Made by a program: the position numbers and the translations under genes. Shown here piece by piece: positions 62,076 to 64,000 of a stretch of 64,000 nt of DNA; positions within the stretch are counted from its first letter, which is position 1; each line of letters begins with the position of its first letter. This DNA is from Nocardiopsis sp. N85. Its GTDB lineage: Bacteria > Actinomycetota > Actinomycetes > Streptosporangiales > Streptosporangiaceae. The stretch is from the NCBI RefSeq assembly GCF_028882275.1, contig NZ_JARBUT010000019.1, positions 59,377-123,376 on the forward strand, written 5' to 3'. Below the pieces are notes generated by a model that did not search any database, was not told the DNA's origin, and saw nothing but the letters and a program-made list of their open reading frames with translations.

Positions 62076-62813
62076 GGAGACGTGTCCGACGAGGGCGTCC
62101 GGGGGCACTCCGGCGGCGTCCAGCGCCCGGTCCACCCGGCGGGCCGGATGGGCGCGGCACAACGAGGCCCGCAGCGAGCCGCCCACCCCGGAGAAGCCGA
62201 GCTCCACCAGCCGCCGGTGGGCGTCGGCGCGCGCGGGGTCGATCAGCGGGGACGGTCGGCGGCGCAACAGCAGGACCCCGGCGTCGACGCCCGGCACCGG
62301 GTGGAACCGGTGACGGGGGATCCGACCCGCCAGATCCCATGACCACCGGGGCCACGACAGGACGGTCAGGCGGCTCCACCGCCCGTGACCGCCGGTGCGC
62401 TTGGCCGCGTACTCCCACTGGGTGATGAGGGTCGCGCCGGTCAGCGCGGGCGCCGACAGGCACCAGCGCACGATGTCCGCGGTGCGCGAGTAGGGGATGT
62501 TGCCGACCACGGAGAAGGGCTCGCGCGGTGGGCGGGCCCGGGTGAAGTCCGCGCACACCACCCGGACGCCGGGGTACCGGCGGGTGATCCGGGCGGCCCA
62601 ACGGGCGTCGAGTTCGTAGGCGATCAGCCGGCCGGCGGCCGGGGCCAGGAAGCGGGTGAGGGCGCCGTCGCCCGGCCCCACCTCCAGGACCAGGTCATCG
62701 GGTGCCACCTCGGCCAGGCGCACCACGCGCCGTGCCGTGGCGGGATCGGTGAGGAAGTTCTGGGACAGGCGTCGTCGTGCGCCGTTGGAGCGGTGTCGTG
62801 CGGTTCGTGCCAC
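62034..62813 (-). CDS. erm: Erm-type 23S rRNA adenine (A2058) N6-methyltransferase
   Basis: 259 residues from a GTG at 62813 (AAGGAC upstream). KsgA/Erm motifs: RRRLSQNFLTDPATARRVVR at the N-terminus, LVLEVGPGDGALTRFL (SAM motif I), RLIAYELDARWAARIT, FSVVGNIPYSRTADIVRWCL (N-I-P-Y, motif IV) and FHPVPGVDAGVLLLRRR. The RRRLSQNFL start and the short C-terminal domain match the actinomycete ErmE-like group rather than KsgA. Dimethylation of A2058 gives macrolide, lincosamide and streptogramin-B resistance. A candidate leader peptide lies 225 nt upstream, suggesting inducible expression. Confidence 0.93.
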   Translation of the reverse strand: MARTARHRSNGARRRLSQNFLTDPATARRVVRLAEVAPDDLVLEVGPGDGALTRFLAPAAGRLIAYELDARWAARITRRYPGVRVVCADFTRARPPREPFSVVGNIPYSRTADIVRWCLSAPALTGATLITQWEYAAKRTGGHGRWSRLTVLSWPRWSWDLAGRIPRHRFHPVPGVDAGVLLLRRRPSPLIDPARADAHRRLVELGFSGVGGSLRASLCRAHPARRVDRALDAAGVPPDALVGHVSPDRWITVFGHLHS

Positions 62814-63037
62814 GAAAGGTCCTTGTCGGCCACCGGGACGGTGGCGGAAGGGACGGGTGGCACGACGGAGGAACGGCACGAGGGCACGCGCAAGGAGGCC
62901 GGGCGACCCGTCCCGCGGATGTGGGGACGCGATCGGGCCCGGACCGGGGCACCGTCAAGGAAGGAGCGGACCTCCTGGCACCGCCGACGTCGTGCCGGGG
63001 AGGGCACGGGAACGGCGGTGCGCTCGGAGGGGTCCGG

Positions 63038-63136
63038 TCACCGGCCCGGGCCGGAGCGGCGGGGCCGGAATTCGAGGACGTGGGCGCGCGCGGACCGGGC
63101 CGGGGCACGGTCGGTCACGCCGAAGAAACCGAACAT
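63038..63136 (-). CDS. Candidate leader peptide upstream of erm
   Basis: 32 codons from the ATG at 63136 with GTGAGGA directly upstream: MFGFFGVTDRAPARSARAHV, then LEFRPRRSGPGR and stop. It is on the same strand as erm and ends 225 nt before its start. Many erm genes are induced by ribosome stalling in such leaders. A CATTAAAT stretch (about 63174-63181) could be the promoter -10. Neither the IFVI nor the RLR stall motif of known leaders is present, so the assignment rests on position and ribosome-binding site. The rest of 62814-63220 holds no other gene. Confidence 0.4.
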   Translation of the reverse strand: MFGFFGVTDRAPARSARAHVLEFRPRRSGPGR

Positions 63137-63220
63137 GTCCTCACCGTAGGGGGCGTCCTCCCGGCGGGCAACGCATTTAATGACTCGCGCCGGCCGGTCG
63201 GGGCCGCGATACTCGGGGCC

Positions 63221-63922
63221 ATGCTGGACTTCTCCGCCTATGACACCCGCAATTACCGCACGGTCGACGTGGCCACCGGCTATGACGGCTGGTCGGCCAC
63301 CTACGAGGACTCGGTCCTGGACGCCATGGACCTGGCGCTGCTGGAACGCCTGCCCCACCCCGACTGGGCGGGGGTGCGCCGTGTCGCCGACCTGGGGTGC
63401 GGGACCGGTCGCACCGCCGCGTGGCTGCGCGCCCGAGGCGTGACGGGCGACATCGACGGCGTGGACCTGAGCCCGGGCATGCTGGCCCGCGCGAAGGAAC
63501 GCGGCGCCCACACCACGCTGGCCGAGGGTGACGTGCGGACCAGCGGACTGGAGGGGGGCGGCTACGACCTGGTGGTCTCCTCGCTCATCGACGAGCACCT
63601 GCCCGACCTGGCCCCGTTCTACGCGGAGGCGCGCCGCCTGGTCCGCCCCGGCGGGACGTTCCTGCTGGCGTCCTACCATCCGCAGTTCGCGATGGTGACC
63701 GGGATGCCCACCCACTACACCGACGGTTCGGGGGAGTCGGTGGCCATCACCACCCACGTCCACCTCGTCAGCCACCAGGTGCGGGCCGCCCTGGACGCCG
63801 GTTGGGCGCTGGCGGACATGGTGGAGGGCGTGGTCGACGACACCTGGGTGGCGGCCAAGCCCAAGTGGGAGAGGTACCGGGGCCACCCCGTCTCGGCCGC
63901 CTACGCCTGGCGCGCCGTCTAG
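63221..63922 (+). CDS. Class I SAM-dependent methyltransferase
   Basis: 233 residues from the ATG at 63221. Motifs: YDGWSATYEDSVLDAMDLAL near residue 22, RVADLGCGTGRTAAWLRARG near residue 54 (SAM motif I), IDGVDLSPGMLARAKERGAH (II), and YDLVVSSLIDEHLPDL (IV) followed by RLVRPGGTFLLASYHPQFAM. It belongs to the large Methyltransf_11/25 group of small-molecule enzymes. Its substrate is unknown. It is divergent from the erm leader region with 84 bp between starts, and a copy of the dispersed repeat begins 4 bp after its stop. Confidence 0.88.
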   Translation: MLDFSAYDTRNYRTVDVATGYDGWSATYEDSVLDAMDLALLERLPHPDWAGVRRVADLGCGTGRTAAWLRARGVTGDIDGVDLSPGMLARAKERGAHTTLAEGDVRTSGLEGGGYDLVVSSLIDEHLPDLAPFYAEARRLVRPGGTFLLASYHPQFAMVTGMPTHYTDGSGESVAITTHVHLVSHQVRAALDAGWALADMVEGVVDDTWVAAKPKWERYRGHPVSAAYAWRAV

Positions 63923-63925
63923 GGG

Positions 63926-64000
63926 TGTTCTTCGGACCCTCCGCTGCGCTTCGGTTCGTGCGAGGCCGCCCGGAGAACGGGAACCTTCGGCCGCTGCGTG
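63926..64000 (+). repeat. Dispersed non-coding element, copy C (cut by window end)
   Basis: GTGTTCTTCGGACCCTCCGC, GCGCTTCGGTTCGTGCGAGG, CCGCCCGGAGAACGGGAACC, then TTCGGCCGCTGCGTG. Aligned with the reverse strand of copy A at 34630-34553, only about ten of 75 positions differ. Like copy A it begins within a few bases of a gene stop codon. Confidence 0.8.

Overview
The window is very GC-rich DNA from a filamentous actinomycete. Nearly every codon ends in G or C, GTG and TTG starts are common, and the gene families are typical of actinomycetes: Scr1/DUF397 regulators, DUF574 methyltransferases, a SARP regulator, TreY/TreZ, Rv3235 and ArgP/LysE. A Nocardiopsis-like member of the Streptosporangiales fits best, but this is inference. 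No rRNA, tRNA, insertion sequence or cas gene was found.

Layout. 1-4.06 kb: two type I-E CRISPR arrays in the same orientation. Array 1 is cut by the left edge and array 2 has a visible leader. An Scr1/DUF397 regulator pair and two small hypothetical genes lie between them. 4.1-5.6 kb: a winged-helix, plasmid-type protein. 5.9-8.9 kb: a class A beta-lactamase divergent from a LysR regulator and a BlaB-like penicillin-recognising protein. 9.2-10.8 kb: an ArgP/LysG regulator and a LysE exporter. 11-14.3 kb: a PrmC-like methyltransferase with a probable frameshift, a secreted phosphoesterase, a DHFR-like reductase and a DUF574 remnant. 14.6-21.0 kb: a tightly packed operon encoding stand-alone GTP cyclohydrolase II, a CDP-alcohol phosphatidyltransferase, a dehydrogenase, a divergent pterin-synthase homologue, a GT4 glycosyltransferase, a methyltransferase and a lipid-flippase-like membrane protein. 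It faces a creatininase-family gene, and is the best candidate for an undescribed biosynthetic pathway. 21.1-25.4 kb: a sugar ABC transporter with its LacI regulator. 25.6-35.5 kb: a mixture that includes a divergent vsr/dcm pair, a type II thioesterase, a GNAT, an aldo/keto reductase, a CGNR protein, an IclR/PcaD-like pair and an intact DUF574 methyltransferase. 35.9-39.5 kb: a SWIM/SNF2 helicase pair. 39.7-50.4 kb: mostly core and envelope genes. 50.6-55.8 kb: TreY, an RlmA-type 23S rRNA methyltransferase and TreZ. 55.8-64 kb: two tandem lipoprotein paralogues, a SARP regulator divergent from a DHA2-type exporter, an Erm-type 23S rRNA methyltransferase with a candidate leader peptide, and a SAM methyltransferase.

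Non-coding structure. In array 2 the seven leader-proximal repeats use a repeat boundary shifted by 2 nt. Array 1 carries repeated spacers (A-B-A-B-A and D-D). About 5.8 kb holding the SARP and MFS genes is flanked by imperfect direct repeats in which the erm 3' end and the lipoprotein 5' end have decayed reciprocally. A dispersed non-coding element is present in three copies. Many genes have a TANNNT box only 6-7 nt before the start codon, as expected for leaderless transcripts.

All family assignments come from motifs read by eye, with no database search.
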